Made by a program: the position numbers and the translations under genes
The notes under the pieces: generated by a model
Databases searched by the model: none
Seen by the model: the letters and a program-made list of their open reading frames with translations, nothing else
Told to the model about the DNA's origin: nothing
Part shown: piece by piece, positions 17,064-26,752 of the stretch
Layout: every line of letters starts with the position of its first letter
Numbering within the stretch: position 1 is the first letter of the stretch
Assembly (NCBI GenBank): GCA_963676655.2
Contig: CAXXKX010000003.1
Coordinates: 1,736,001 to 1,800,000, forward strand
Direction: 5' to 3'
Length of the DNA stretch: 64,000 nt
Source of the DNA: G963676655 sp963676655
GTDB lineage: Bacteria > Verrucomicrobiota > Lentisphaeria > Victivallales > Victivallaceae

Positions 17064-20000
17064 TTATTTAATCACCGGATTTTTGACCATTACTTTGACC
17101 GTGACTTTCTGTCTGTCTTTAACTTTGATACAGCATGCTAATTGGCTGTCGCCGAACAATCGTAATGCACGTTTGCCTTTAAGGACGCCGTTTTTTTCAT
17201 TAGTGGTAACGCTGTTTTTTTCACCGCGACGAATCCAGCCTTTAAGAGAATCATCTTCAAAAGTGCCAATTGTAAACGGCTCTGCGGCACCTTCGATTGT
17301 TAAGTCATCCAGCCAAATCCATGAATTTGGAATCTTGCCGTTCACACGACGAACAAAATTATTAAGAACCAGGGAGACGACACCGTCCTTATCAGGGGTG
17401 AATGAAAGGGTCATTTCCTGCCAGTCTGTGGCTTTTTTTCTCATCCATGCTGTACAAAACATGTCGTTGCTGTAAGACTTAAGTATTACGCCACTACCGG
17501 AAACAGATGCATCATTTAACTTTATATTCTGGCGTCTGCCACTAATAAAAATTTGGGCTTCTCCAGGGATGTTTTTCTCTTTTCCCTGCAAAACCATATT
17601 TCTCCAGTTTGTGGTGTTATCAAAATTCCGGACTTTTATCATTTTCTCATTGCCCCAGGCAAAAATGAATTCCGCTGATTTTATATTATCAATATCCCGG
17701 TCCGGCAATTGAAAGAACATTTTTACAATCCGCCCCGTAGTAAAAGCGTCTGCCGGGAAAAATTTGGGATCGAAAGGAATCTTTCCTTCAATGCTGTAGC
17801 CTTTTAGAGTACGCTTTGCAACAGTTGGGAATGCCTTGCATTCAGCATCGGGTAATTTTTTCCCGCATGATATCACAAGTCGTTTTGTATGGCTGCCCGT
17901 GGATGTTGCCGGCACGACAATTTGATAGCATCCGGATGAAATTTTTGCATTATTCTGTCCTTCCGGGCTACGCCCGTCAATAAAAACTTCTACACTGTCA
18001 TAATTGTAGTAAGAGGTATCGCTACCGGTTTTTACACTATCATCAGTTACGTCAACACAGTACCAAATCGCGTCTTTTGTCCATCCGGCATAAATATCTG
18101 CCTTAAAATCCTTATGTCCACGATAACTGGTTTTATCTCCTTTGAAAATATCCCCTATGATATCTCCGAAGCTGCCAACTGTAGCAATTTTGTTTTCCGC
18201 CTTCCATTCTGAGGTATTACCATCAAGTTTGACTCCATTGATTTTCCTGATAGATATCGGTTTGCTGCGGCTGAACTTGAATGGAGAAATATATTTTACC
18301 TTTTCCGTTCCGAGTTGCAGAGAGAGCACCAGCGGATATGCTTTTTGCTGAATAATGTTAGCTACAGTTGAAACCTTTACCGGTATTGTAATGCTTTTTC
18401 CAGGAGCAATCGTTTTCTCGAAAGATGCCGGTTCAACCTTGCATATGCCAGGAACCGTGAAAACGCCGGAGACTTTTACCGTTTTGCCTCTGCTATTGTT
18501 AATACGGCATTTAAAATCAACGGTTTTTGCTCCTCCTTTTCCCGGTTCTAATACAATATCAGAAAGTTCTTTTGCCGATGCGACGCCAAGCAATACGACC
18601 GGGACCTCTGTTACCGGCAAGTCAATTATGCCATCGTCAAGCCTTAATTTCTTCTCCAGCAAATAACCATTGCGCAAAATAATTTCATCTTTATCCAGTT
18701 TCAGACGCAGGTTCTTCCGACTGTTTGCCAGAGTATTCCACACAAGTAATGCAGGCTTACCTTCAAGGTCTATATAATATGCTCTGATCTCTTTATCAGT
18801 CGTTATCATTTTCGTTATTTTTTTAGAGCGAAGAAGATACCCGCGTGCAATTGCCGTCATTGGACTCTCAACAAAGCCTGGCTTCAATGCCTCTACCGTC
18901 GCGAATGGAGTAAAGCTCATCTTCAGGTATTTTTCTTTACCTTTCATCCAGTCGGGAAGCTTTACATCGCTGATTTTTTTTGAAAACGTTGAAAACAAAT
19001 CCCTCTTACTGCATTTTTTCCATTCCTCCGTTGAGTAGACGCCAGCGGGAGAAAAAATATTTTTTTCTTTTGACGAGATAAAAGTGTTGTAATCGGAAAA
19101 GTTATTATGTATACACATTTCTCTGAGTTCCGAATAATTTTTCGGCATTTTCGTATAATTTCTGGTTTCGCTGTAATTCTTCGTATTTTCATACATGACA
19201 TTACCAATGATATTATTACCGTTTAAAATATATTCATCGTGAGTAATCGGTTCCGTTGAATAATATTCACGTTCATAACGCTCGATGGTATCTTCCGGCC
19301 ACTCCAGACGGCGCAGCAGATCCCGGGGAATTCCAGCTTTTGCTGTCGCAGCGCTGCGCTGCCTGGCATATTGCGGCGCCCAGAGCAGTCTTATGCCACA
19401 ACCGTTGTTGAATAAAAGATTATCTTTGACCAGCGTATCAGCAGATACCGTTATTTTGATTCCATCAGCATTATTCCAACAGATGTTGTTTTTGAAGGTC
19501 TGATGGCATCCGGCTTCTTCATAGAGCCCAATCCCTATGTTATCATGGACAATATTATTAGCAATAATAAGTTCCGCTTCATTAACATCCGACCAAAAGC
19601 CGGAAGCATAGTTCCAGGCGAGGGTATTATTTTTAATATTGGTGGCAACACATCTTCCTGATTTAATTCCACCAGCTTCCCAATGGATATTAACTTTCCG
19701 CCAGTTGCAGTAATAAATCGTATTTCCAGAGATTTCCATATGACTGCAAAATAAACCAAAGGCTATTCCGAGATGTCCACTCCAAAGAATAGTGTTGTTT
19801 TTTACTGTGCAATAAGTTGAAAGGAGAATATTTACTGCCGAATCACTACCGAATTCAAATAAATTATTAATAATAGTCAGGCGTTTGGCGTATCTTCCAC
19901 AAATATCCGCATCCCCCTGACCAAAAGAGTTGCGAGACCATGCACAGTTATATTTAAACGCAAAACCATCAATGGTAATGTCACTAAGCTTTTGCACATC

Positions 20001-20579
20001 GAAAAGCCGCCGCCTGACAGGAAATTCCGCCAACTCCGTTTCAGGATTTTCACCTTGTTCGGGCATCCAGTAGAGTTTTTTTGTCTTTAAATCAGTGAAA
20101 AAACACCCAGGGCGAAGCGTATTGACATCATAAGTACGAAGAAGTGGCGAACCGTTTATAAATAGCCAGTACCCCTTCTGCGGTGAATCACCAAACGTTG
20201 TCATTTTTGCAGTCTTTTCTTCCTGCTCGCCTATCATTTCCGGGACCGCCGATTTGTATACGCCCGGTCGATCAATCTGCCAATTACGGATAACTTTCGC
20301 CCCATAAATTAACGCTTGATGTTTAACCTTACTCCTGAACACAATAGGCTTCCCGGGTTTACCGGAATTTTTGACCTTGATGCATTCCGGATAAATACCC
20401 GGATGCACTAGCACAATGTCTCCCGGTTTTGCTATATTTGCCGCCGCCTGAATCGTTGTAAATGGCCTCGTTTGGGAACCATCCCCTGAAGTTTTTACAT
20501 TTGAATCGACATACAATGTTGCCGCGGAAAGAGATACTGAAGCTATAATGCCTGCAAAAGTAAAAAATAATTTATTCAT
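17064..20579 (-). CDS. large exported right-handed beta-helix protein with CBM9-like domain
   Basis: 1171 residues. Signal peptide 1-19 (ending SLSAA). Residues 20-560 are a parallel beta-helix: LYVDSNVKTSGDGSQTRPF and IQAAANIAKPGDIVLVHPG at the start, then coils such as IKNNTLAWNYASGFW and IANNIVHDNIGIGLYEE. Residues about 660-770 look Ig-like. About 780-990 is CBM9-like (KLDGNTSEW, YDSVEVFIDGRSP). About 1000-1165 is another carbohydrate-binding-like beta-sandwich. Beta-helix proteins of this kind are usually polysaccharide lyases or hydrolases (pectate, alginate or chondroitin type); the substrate cannot be read. It lies between a sulfatase and the S41 peptidase in locus A, and the 189 bp before it hold a long inverted repeat. 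Confidence 0.85.
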   Translation of the reverse strand: MNKLFFTFAGIIASVSLSAATLYVDSNVKTSGDGSQTRPFTTIQAAANIAKPGDIVLVHPGIYPECIKVKNSGKPGKPIVFRSKVKHQALIYGAKVIRNWQIDRPGVYKSAVPEMIGEQEEKTAKMTTFGDSPQKGYWLFINGSPLLRTYDVNTLRPGCFFTDLKTKKLYWMPEQGENPETELAEFPVRRRLFDVQKLSDITIDGFAFKYNCAWSRNSFGQGDADICGRYAKRLTIINNLFEFGSDSAVNILLSTYCTVKNNTILWSGHLGIAFGLFCSHMEISGNTIYYCNWRKVNIHWEAGGIKSGRCVATNIKNNTLAWNYASGFWSDVNEAELIIANNIVHDNIGIGLYEEAGCHQTFKNNICWNNADGIKITVSADTLVKDNLLFNNGCGIRLLWAPQYARQRSAATAKAGIPRDLLRRLEWPEDTIERYEREYYSTEPITHDEYILNGNNIIGNVMYENTKNYSETRNYTKMPKNYSELREMCIHNNFSDYNTFISSKEKNIFSPAGVYSTEEWKKCSKRDLFSTFSKKISDVKLPDWMKGKEKYLKMSFTPFATVEALKPGFVESPMTAIARGYLLRSKKITKMITTDKEIRAYYIDLEGKPALLVWNTLANSRKNLRLKLDKDEIILRNGYLLEKKLRLDDGIIDLPVTEVPVVLLGVASAKELSDIVLEPGKGGAKTVDFKCRINNSRGKTVKVSGVFTVPGICKVEPASFEKTIAPGKSITIPVKVSTVANIIQQKAYPLVLSLQLGTEKVKYISPFKFSRSKPISIRKINGVKLDGNTSEWKAENKIATVGSFGDIIGDIFKGDKTSYRGHKDFKADIYAGWTKDAIWYCVDVTDDSVKTGSDTSYYNYDSVEVFIDGRSPEGQNNAKISSGCYQIVVPATSTGSHTKRLVISCGKKLPDAECKAFPTVAKRTLKGYSIEGKIPFDPKFFPADAFTTGRIVKMFFQLPDRDIDNIKSAEFIFAWGNEKMIKVRNFDNTTNWRNMVLQGKEKNIPGEAQIFISGRRQNIKLNDASVSGSGVILKSYSNDMFCTAWMRKKATDWQEMTLSFTPDKDGVVSLVLNNFVRRVNGKIPNSWIWLDDLTIEGAAEPFTIGTFEDDSLKGWIRRGEKNSVTTNEKNGVLKGKRALRLFGDSQLACCIKVKDRQKVTVKVMVKNPVIK

Positions 20580-20609
20580 ATGTTATCTTCTGTTTTAATT
20601 ATTATTTAT

Positions 20610-20774
20610 GAGCTAATTTCAAAACTATTTCGAGATATTTTTGATTTTTAGCGGCAAATTTAGCATTTGAGCTCAATTACATACCCTGCGGGTATGCTCA
20701 TTCGCGCAAAAGAGTAAATTTTCTCGCTAAAAACACTAAAAAAAATACTCAAACTGGAGTTTTGAAATCAGCTC
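20610..20774. mobile_element. 165-bp MITE-like imperfect palindrome with TTAT flanks
   Basis: Left end GAGCTAATTTCAAAACT (20610-20626) and the reverse complement of the right end, GAGCTGATTTCAAAACT (20774-20758), differ at one of 17 positions. Pairing continues inward through TATTTTT and TTTTTAGCG to a central hairpin CATACCC-TGC-GGGTATG (20680-20696). TTAT flanks both sides (20606-20609 and 20775-20778), like a target duplication. There is no internal ORF. The right end reaches into the preceding sulfatase gene and supplies its last codon and TGA. A large RNA hairpin between cotranscribed genes is the alternative reading. Confidence 0.6.
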
Positions 20775-22240
20775 TTATGAATATTTTTAAGTTCTTCTAA
20801 AATTAAAGAGACTTTTTTAGAGTTATCGAAATCTTTAAAGCCCTCAAATTTCTCTTCTAAGAAGTCAAAAAGATTTTTACTGTTTTCCAATTTTGCATAA
20901 TCCAACTGAGTATTCATTAAAAAATCAAGCAGTTGAAATTTCATTTGTTTTATAATCTCGCTGTATTCTTCTTTGTTGGCTAAATTGTTTTTTTCCCAGG
21001 AATCGTTTTCCATATCGAAAAGTTTTTCTATTCCAGCATCTACATACCATTTCCACTTCTGCGTACGCACCATATAATTGAAATGTCCTCTTGCCGCTAT
21101 TTCTGAAAAGACAACATCATTAACTTTATTTTCTTTCCCAGATATGATGGGCATAAGTGAACGGCCTTGAATCTCTTTGGGAATTATCCCTCCAGCTGCT
21201 TCAATTACCGTGGGATATAGATCGAGAAGTGATACGGGAGTGTCATTGATTCCAGCCTGACGCTGTTTTATTGTTTCAGGAGTTCTGATTATCAAGGGAA
21301 TTCTTGCTGAGCCTTCTTCAAATCCAGTCTTTGAGACGATGCCATGTTCCCCCATACGATCACCATGGTCACTCGTAAAAATAAAAATCGTATTTTCCCA
21401 GTTCCCACGTTTTTTCAGTACATTAATAATTTCTCCTATTCTTTCATCCAAATGAGATATTTTACTCATGTAAAATGCCATTATTTTCCTTAAGTCGTTT
21501 TCCTTAAAGTCAGATTCCCCCGGATTATAATTCTCCGGCAAATGCACTTTATTTGCCTCATAATTACAGGAATATTGTTCCGGCGGGTCTAATGGCGTAT
21601 GTGGACCGGGAAAACTTACAGTAAGAAATAAAGGCTGATCGGTTTGACTTTGTTCCAGAAACTTGACCGTTTGGGAAAAAGTATATGCGTCCGGGGTCAT
21701 GTTCGCAGGCAATCGGTTGACAATCGGAGTATATTGCCCATGAACGTAGCAGTATGCGATGTCTTTAAGATATTCGTCAAGCAGTCCGTGCTTTTTGAGG
21801 AAACGGGAATATTCCGTGGTCAAAAAGGCTGAAAAAGGAGTGGGGGTTTCTTCCGGATGATCCAGACCCATTCCAATATAATAATCTTTATCTTTTTCAT
21901 GGCTACTTCCCCAGCCAGGTGCATGAAAATGAAATTTCCCTATTTTAGCAGTATAATACCCTTGCTCCCTGACATGTTTATAGAGGGTTATAAATTCTAG
22001 AGGAAAGCGTCTGGAAGAAAAGTTCATAAAATGGTTATGGACATGAGGATACAAGCCGCTTGCGAGGGAAACCCGTGCGGGCATGCAGACAGGACTTGGG
22101 GTATAGGCAGAGTTGAAGGAAATCCCTTCTTCTGCCAATTTATCAAGGTTTGGCGTTTTTACATCCGGATGTTTTGCACTCCCCATGAAGCGTGCATTCC
22201 ACTGGTCGGTCATGATAAATATAATATCAGGCAAATTCAT
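20768..22240 (-). CDS. sulfatase, formylglycine type
   Basis: 490 residues of the alkaline-phosphatase-like sulfatase family. IIFIMTDQWN supplies the first metal-binding Asp. C52 in SPVCMPARVSLASG is the C-x-P-x-R signature whose Cys becomes formylglycine. FTSDHGDRMGEHG is the second metal site. There is no signal peptide before the catalytic domain, so the protein is probably cytoplasmic. It would remove sulfate esters from sugars. It is the fourth gene of locus A. Its final Ser codon and stop lie inside the adjacent inverted-repeat element, so the ancestral C terminus may have been different. AAGGA precedes the ATG. Confidence 0.94.
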   Translation of the reverse strand: MNLPDIIFIMTDQWNARFMGSAKHPDVKTPNLDKLAEEGISFNSAYTPSPVCMPARVSLASGLYPHVHNHFMNFSSRRFPLEFITLYKHVREQGYYTAKIGKFHFHAPGWGSSHEKDKDYYIGMGLDHPEETPTPFSAFLTTEYSRFLKKHGLLDEYLKDIAYCYVHGQYTPIVNRLPANMTPDAYTFSQTVKFLEQSQTDQPLFLTVSFPGPHTPLDPPEQYSCNYEANKVHLPENYNPGESDFKENDLRKIMAFYMSKISHLDERIGEIINVLKKRGNWENTIFIFTSDHGDRMGEHGIVSKTGFEEGSARIPLIIRTPETIKQRQAGINDTPVSLLDLYPTVIEAAGGIIPKEIQGRSLMPIISGKENKVNDVVFSEIAARGHFNYMVRTQKWKWYVDAGIEKLFDMENDSWEKNNLANKEEYSEIIKQMKFQLLDFLMNTQLDYAKLENSKNLFDFLEEKFEGFKDFDNSKKVSLILEELKNIHKS

Positions 22241-22340
22241 TAGAAAGTCCTTGTCTTTTCCTTACTTTCATTATTATAAGTATAATATCTTAGTCTTGCT
22301 TCCAATGGTGGATTGGATAATATATTACGTTTAAGGAGAA

Positions 22341-23045
22341 TTACTTGTCAATTTCCCAATAGTAATAATTTATACCGTTAATCCTACCATAATTAAGAGT
22401 ACATTCGCCCGTAGATAGGGATGCTGAATGACCATCTCCCCAAAGAAAATTGATACCATGCCCGTGGCGTAATCCCTGCATGTCGGCTATGCCTGGATAA
22501 TATAACCCCTGCCAGCGTTCTCCAATCGCAACTCCTGCCTCCGGCGATTCCGCATCACCGGCAAAAACTGTTTGCCCCGGTTTTTTGACCTGAACTAATT
22601 TTTTCCGGTCCCTGCCACTGACACCGGGATAATAGCCTATCCAGTTATAGTTCCAGCCATAGCCTCCCCGGCGAAAATTATTAATATCTCCAGCAACATA
22701 TCTTACGTTTGGAATTGCTACTGCTGTCGGACATTTAAAAATCCCGCTACAGTATTCTTTTGCTGTTGAATCTACAGGTTTTTGGGAAACTATTGTAAGA
22801 ATTTCAGTTTTCCAGTTTTCTTTATTAGGAAGACCCATTATTGGCAGCCAGTCATTGTAACTGTCCGAATAAAGAGTTACTCCTACTCCTTGCTGCTTAA
22901 GGTTGGATTTACAAGAAATGTCTTTGCCTCGTTCCCGCGCTTTGTTAAGTGCGGGTAATAGCATTGAGGCGAGTATTGCTATGATAGCGATAACAACCAA
23001 GAGTTCTATTAGTGTGAAGCTGGTTTCTGATAGACGGCCTTTCAT
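22341..23045 (-). CDS. pseudopilin-like protein with H-x9-DG motif (locus A)
   Basis: 234 residues from the ATG at 23045, chosen because GGAGG lies 6 nt upstream and the preceding stop is 2 bp away. After a short basic leader comes SFTLIELLVVIAIIAILA, the prepilin hydrophobic helix with Glu at position 5 of the motif. Next are LNKARERGKDISCKSNLKQQG, a variable beta-rich middle, and HGHGINFLWGDGH near the end (H-x9-DG). The residue before Phe is Ser, not the Gly usually needed by prepilin peptidase. Such proteins are inner-membrane-anchored pseudopilins of type II secretion/type IV pilus-like machines. It directly follows the glycosidase-like gene. Confidence 0.88.
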   Translation of the reverse strand: MKGRLSETSFTLIELLVVIAIIAILASMLLPALNKARERGKDISCKSNLKQQGVGVTLYSDSYNDWLPIMGLPNKENWKTEILTIVSQKPVDSTAKEYCSGIFKCPTAVAIPNVRYVAGDINNFRRGGYGWNYNWIGYYPGVSGRDRKKLVQVKKPGQTVFAGDAESPEAGVAIGERWQGLYYPGIADMQGLRHGHGINFLWGDGHSASLSTGECTLNYGRINGINYYYWEIDK

Positions 23046-23047
23046 TT

Positions 23048-24547
23048 TTACCTCCAAGTTTTAAGTTCAATAAAATCTATTACGGACAATTCTGTATCTT
23101 TATTCCTGAATAGTATATTATTATCGCCTTCAACAATTATTTCAGGCGGAATATTCCAAACCAGAATCTTGCCATTGCTTTTATCTCTTTCGAGATACTT
23201 TTTTATATTTACCGGACGTTCGTTGAACCATGCCTCCCAGTCTCCGCAATTTACGTTATCAATATAAATCCTTAGCTCCGCACTAACAGTACCCTTAGAT
23301 GAAACATTTTTAATTGTAAAAGAGGCATATTGTCCTAATAACATCATTGCTTTGGGCAATGGACCGTCATCTTCCCAATGCGAACCGATAAAATAACTGG
23401 AATTCTGCCTGGAAAGAAACTCCCTATCAGCAAAATTTTTGACGTTTTTAAAAGGAGGTTCACCAGTCGTATCCTTTTTAAGAACGGAACCATGTTCACG
23501 ATAATATACGAAATTGAATAAACTTACACCATCTAAACCGGTATTATAGGCGCTTAATGCAGTAGTATAAAACTGCTCTGGTGAGGTTTTAATAAATTCA
23601 AATGTATCACCGTCCGCTTTTTCAACTGGCCTGCCGACGGATACGCAATTTGTCATCTCAAGATAAATTGCTGAGTTTTTCGCTTGTTGCCTGAACAAGG
23701 CCCAGTCGCCAGTTTGGACAGAATAAAAGCTGTGAGACAAATTGAATATGTCAACTCCAATATTTTCCAGCCTGGCAATATTCAATCCGAGCGAATCCAG
23801 CATTACGCTGTTTGCCGGGATTCTTACAGAAAGCCATCGGTGTTGTTCTTCGCATGCTGTTTCATCCAGTAATTTCCTAATTCGTACAATAAAATCTGTA
23901 ATAATTTGTTCACGTTGTTCAGTTGTTGTCTCGAATAGTCTGAACAAATACGGCGCGCGCATGAAATCCAACTCGAAACCATCGATATCATAATTATTGC
24001 AGAGCTCTTGAATGAAGTTGTATTTGTATTCTCTGACTTCAGCTATTGCCCAGTTCTGTCCCCGGTCGCGCCAGGAATTTGCAGCTGTTTCCAAGCGATA
24101 TTCAGGATGTTCATGATAAAATTTGCACACACTAATTTGACCGCCGCCGATATTTTGCTTGTTCACGCTATCCAGATGGTGAGTATCATTCATCCGGAAA
24201 GAGACAAACGGAACCAGATTCTTTTCCCGGCAGCGTTTAGTGAAATCAGCCACAATATCGCCACCCTCAAGCAGATATTCCAGAAAACTGTCCGGTTCGG
24301 TCTTATTATAAGTATTTTGTAACCAGTTCCAATGTTCTGAAGGAGGCAGAATTTTACTTTGCCACATCGGAACCCAACTAAATCCGGGTTGCAGCATATG
24401 TACGTCAACTCCGGTATCGGCGGTTTCATCAATAGATGCATCCAACATGGTCCTGGTGAATTTTTCACCTTTGCTATGATAAGGACTTATACATGATAAA
24501 ATATTGGTGAGGTCGTTACTGTACAATACTTTAAAAGACGCTTTCAT
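23048..24547 (-). CDS. TIM-barrel glycosidase-like protein (GHL10-type)
   Basis: 499 residues without a signal peptide. Residues about 30-340 read as a (beta/alpha)8 barrel: VDVHMLQPGFSWVP, NLVPFVSFRMNDTH and YDIDGFELDFMRAP (near 194), where Glu and Asp are candidate catalytic residues, then LSVRIPANS. The C-terminal 120 residues are beta-rich (AELRIYIDNVNCGDW) and may bind carbohydrate. This resembles uncharacterised glycoside-hydrolase-like families common in Lentisphaerota and Planctomycetota. The ATG overlaps the GntR stop by 4 bases, so regulator and enzyme are coupled. The substrate is unknown and the family assignment tentative. Confidence 0.6.
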   Translation of the reverse strand: MKASFKVLYSNDLTNILSCISPYHSKGEKFTRTMLDASIDETADTGVDVHMLQPGFSWVPMWQSKILPPSEHWNWLQNTYNKTEPDSFLEYLLEGGDIVADFTKRCREKNLVPFVSFRMNDTHHLDSVNKQNIGGGQISVCKFYHEHPEYRLETAANSWRDRGQNWAIAEVREYKYNFIQELCNNYDIDGFELDFMRAPYLFRLFETTTEQREQIITDFIVRIRKLLDETACEEQHRWLSVRIPANSVMLDSLGLNIARLENIGVDIFNLSHSFYSVQTGDWALFRQQAKNSAIYLEMTNCVSVGRPVEKADGDTFEFIKTSPEQFYTTALSAYNTGLDGVSLFNFVYYREHGSVLKKDTTGEPPFKNVKNFADREFLSRQNSSYFIGSHWEDDGPLPKAMMLLGQYASFTIKNVSSKGTVSAELRIYIDNVNCGDWEAWFNERPVNIKKYLERDKSNGKILVWNIPPEIIVEGDNNILFRNKDTELSVIDFIELKTWR

Positions 24548-25221
24548 TGTGAAAGGGTTTCCTTTTTATTAAGGCTTAGATTCTGCAAAGTTGCCAGTTC
24601 CAGAATACACCCTTCTCTAATATGTTCACGGACTGCCTCCAGTGCATTATTTCGATTATTGTCAAAAATAGCTTTGATGAAGTTACGATGATGAAGCTTA
24701 AACTGGTTTGCATTCTGCATTTCCCAACCGTATTTTGCATTCTCCAGCATCATACTCCTGAAGTTGAGGCGGGTCAACTCCTTATGCAGCAATTTGTTGC
24801 CGCTCAACCGAGTGATTGAAAGATGCAGATCAGCATGTTTTTTGGCAAAAGCCTTGAATGACTCCGGCCCGGAAAAACTTACCATGTCGCAAGCTTCGGC
24901 TTTTTTCATCAAAATTTCCCGTGCGTTCGGAATGTTCAATTCCAGGATTTTATCCACGGCTCCAACTTCAAGCAACTCCCGGACATAATAACGTTCTTTA
25001 ACAGACTCCTCATTTTCCACTGGAATTCTGACGCCCCATTTGGGAACATTTTCTATCAGGCCGTCATTCTCCAATAGCCGTAAGCTGCTCCGCAATGACA
25101 TCAGCGTAGCACCGACGGCTTCCGCCAATTTGCGTTGCGACAGGAATTCTCCTTTAGGTAATTTATTATTAAGAATAAGGTCCTTTATCCGATCATATGC
25201 CATTTCTTCACACGTTTTCAT
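24544..25221 (-). CDS. GntR-family transcriptional regulator, FCD subfamily (locus A)
   Basis: 225 residues. The N-terminal winged helix (about 5-70; YDRIKDLILNNKLPKGEFLS, QRKLAEAVGATLMSLRSSLRLLENDGLI) is followed by an all-helical FCD ligand domain (about 75-215) with HADLHLSITRLSGN and HRNFIKAIFDNN carrying candidate metal-binding His. FadR/UxuR-type members sense sugar acids or fatty acids. The usual TPVREAL segment of the recognition region is altered to ATLMSLRSSL. A near-consensus promoter with an overlapping dyad lies just upstream, and the first enzyme gene overlaps the stop, so it probably controls locus A and itself. Confidence 0.9.
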   Translation of the reverse strand: MKTCEEMAYDRIKDLILNNKLPKGEFLSQRKLAEAVGATLMSLRSSLRLLENDGLIENVPKWGVRIPVENEESVKERYYVRELLEVGAVDKILELNIPNAREILMKKAEACDMVSFSGPESFKAFAKKHADLHLSITRLSGNKLLHKELTRLNFRSMMLENAKYGWEMQNANQFKLHHRNFIKAIFDNNRNNALEAVREHIREGCILELATLQNLSLNKKETLSQ

Positions 25222-25250
25222 TGTTAAATCCTCATGAAATTTTGATCTCT

Positions 25251-25288
25251 GATATATCTATTATATCCGTTATAACACTAAAAGTCAA
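25251..25288 (-). promoter_or_regulatory. promoter and dyad of the locus A regulator
   Basis: On the minus strand TTGACT (25288-25283) and TATAAT (25265-25260) are 17 nt apart. An inverted repeat GATATA-TCTAT-TATATC (25251-25267) covers the -10. The start codon is 30 nt further on. The arrangement fits autorepression by the GntR protein. Confidence 0.65.
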
Positions 25289-25518
25289 TAGACACATTAG
25301 AGAAAATATCTTGTTTTTTTTAATCCTTAACTTGCATTCCCTGTATAACCGACGGCATACTGACCGCCGGTATGATCGTAATGATCATGACTTCATACAA
25401 TCACATCGAAATGAAAGTTTTTATTGCAGGTTTCAGGCCACAAAACGAAACCATGGTCACCAGGCAATCATCTTTTTCTTACGGTATTTTCCGCCCAAAC
25501 GATTATACGATTTTCCCG

Positions 25519-26664
25519 TTAAAATGTGTTTAAAGCCCGGTCCAGATCATCGATAAGTTTATCGTGCGGCTCGATGCCTATTGACAGGCGTACAGTATTT
25601 TCCCTGACGCCAAAAGTAGTCCTTCTTTCAGGCGGTAAATAGAGCATGGTCGTCAAATAAGGAATGCAAATCAGTGATTCGGTCGCGCCAAGGCTGACCG
25701 CATGGTAAATGGCTTCCAGGTTGCTGATAAAATCCATGGCGTGTTCCTGAGTTTCACCAACATCAAAAGCCAGGATATTGCCGCCGCCGCATCGCATCTG
25801 CTTCATGGCGACCGCATGTCCGGGATGAGACTTGAGTCCGGGATAACGCAGTCTGGAAACCCTGGGATGTTTATCAAGGAATTCAGCCACTTTTTCCGCT
25901 CTATCAGCCATAGCGGCAGCTCGCAATTCAAATGTTTTCAACCCTCGATCGAGTAAAAACGCTGAATACGCGTCCAGCGTCGTTCCGATGGCTTGACGGG
26001 TAAACCAGAGTTTATTATAATCTTCTTTGGAACCGGCAATGGCCCCAGCCATGATGTCGTTGTGTCCAGCCAGTGTTTTGGTCGCGCTGTGGACCACCAG
26101 ATCTGCTCCCGAATCCAACGGGTTCTGATGATACGGCGTCGCAAACGTGTTGTCGACGATCAGCATTATATTGTGCGGCTTGACGGCATCGGCGATTTTT
26201 TGAATATCGACAACTTTGCAAAGGGGATTACTCGGGGTTTCCAGAAATACCATTCTGGTATTTGGTTTTATGACGTTTTGAATATTATCCGCATCGTCGG
26301 CATCCAACCAGGTTACTTCAATCCCCATTCTTTCAAGGATCAGGGATACTTTATAGTTCGCGCCGTAGGTGTCATGGAAAATAATCAGATTATCGCCGGC
26401 GCTCAAGTAAGTAAAATAGACCATGGAACAAGCCGCCATCCCGGTGGTGCAGACAATGCAGTCATCCGCATTTTCCAGTGCCGCGATTTTCCGTTCAACT
26501 TCCCTTACAGTGGGATTATCGTCGCGATGGTAGGTATAACCATCTATTTCACCATCGGTAATCTGCCGTAAAACCTCAAAAGAGGCATATTCGTAATTTA
26601 CGGCATTAACTATCGGAGTCACCATTGGACGGTTTCCATAAGGAGTAAGTGGATCAATTGGCAT
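25519..26664 (-). CDS. Cys/Met-metabolism PLP enzyme (methionine gamma-lyase/cystathionine gamma-synthase type)
   Basis: 381 residues with the fold-type I features of the family: YTYHRDDNPTVREVERKIAALE, the PLP-stacking Tyr in DTYGANYK, VFLETPSNPLCKVVDI, DNTFATPYHQNPLDSGADLV and SATKTLAGH with the Schiff-base Lys. The reaction is either trans-sulfuration or gamma-elimination of methionine or homocysteine; these cannot be separated by eye. It stands alone with GAAAGGG before the ATG. 25222-25518 upstream of locus A, downstream of this gene, shows no gene. The neighbouring DUF1847 gene is 88 bp upstream on the same strand and may be cotranscribed. Confidence 0.93.
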   Translation of the reverse strand: MPIDPLTPYGNRPMVTPIVNAVNYEYASFEVLRQITDGEIDGYTYHRDDNPTVREVERKIAALENADDCIVCTTGMAACSMVYFTYLSAGDNLIIFHDTYGANYKVSLILERMGIEVTWLDADDADNIQNVIKPNTRMVFLETPSNPLCKVVDIQKIADAVKPHNIMLIVDNTFATPYHQNPLDSGADLVVHSATKTLAGHNDIMAGAIAGSKEDYNKLWFTRQAIGTTLDAYSAFLLDRGLKTFELRAAAMADRAEKVAEFLDKHPRVSRLRYPGLKSHPGHAVAMKQMRCGGGNILAFDVGETQEHAMDFISNLEAIYHAVSLGATESLICIPYLTTMLYLPPERRTTFGVRENTVRLSIGIEPHDKLIDDLDRALNTF

Positions 26665-26752
26665 ATATATCCCTTTCTATATTTCCATATTCCGATTAAA
26701 ACGACTGTTGTCCTTCAAAATTATCTTGAATTTTTCTATCTTAATTTTATTT

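Noticed and set aside
25993..26571. 192-codon plus-strand frame
   Set aside because: It is antisense to the PLP enzyme gene, a GC-pattern shadow.
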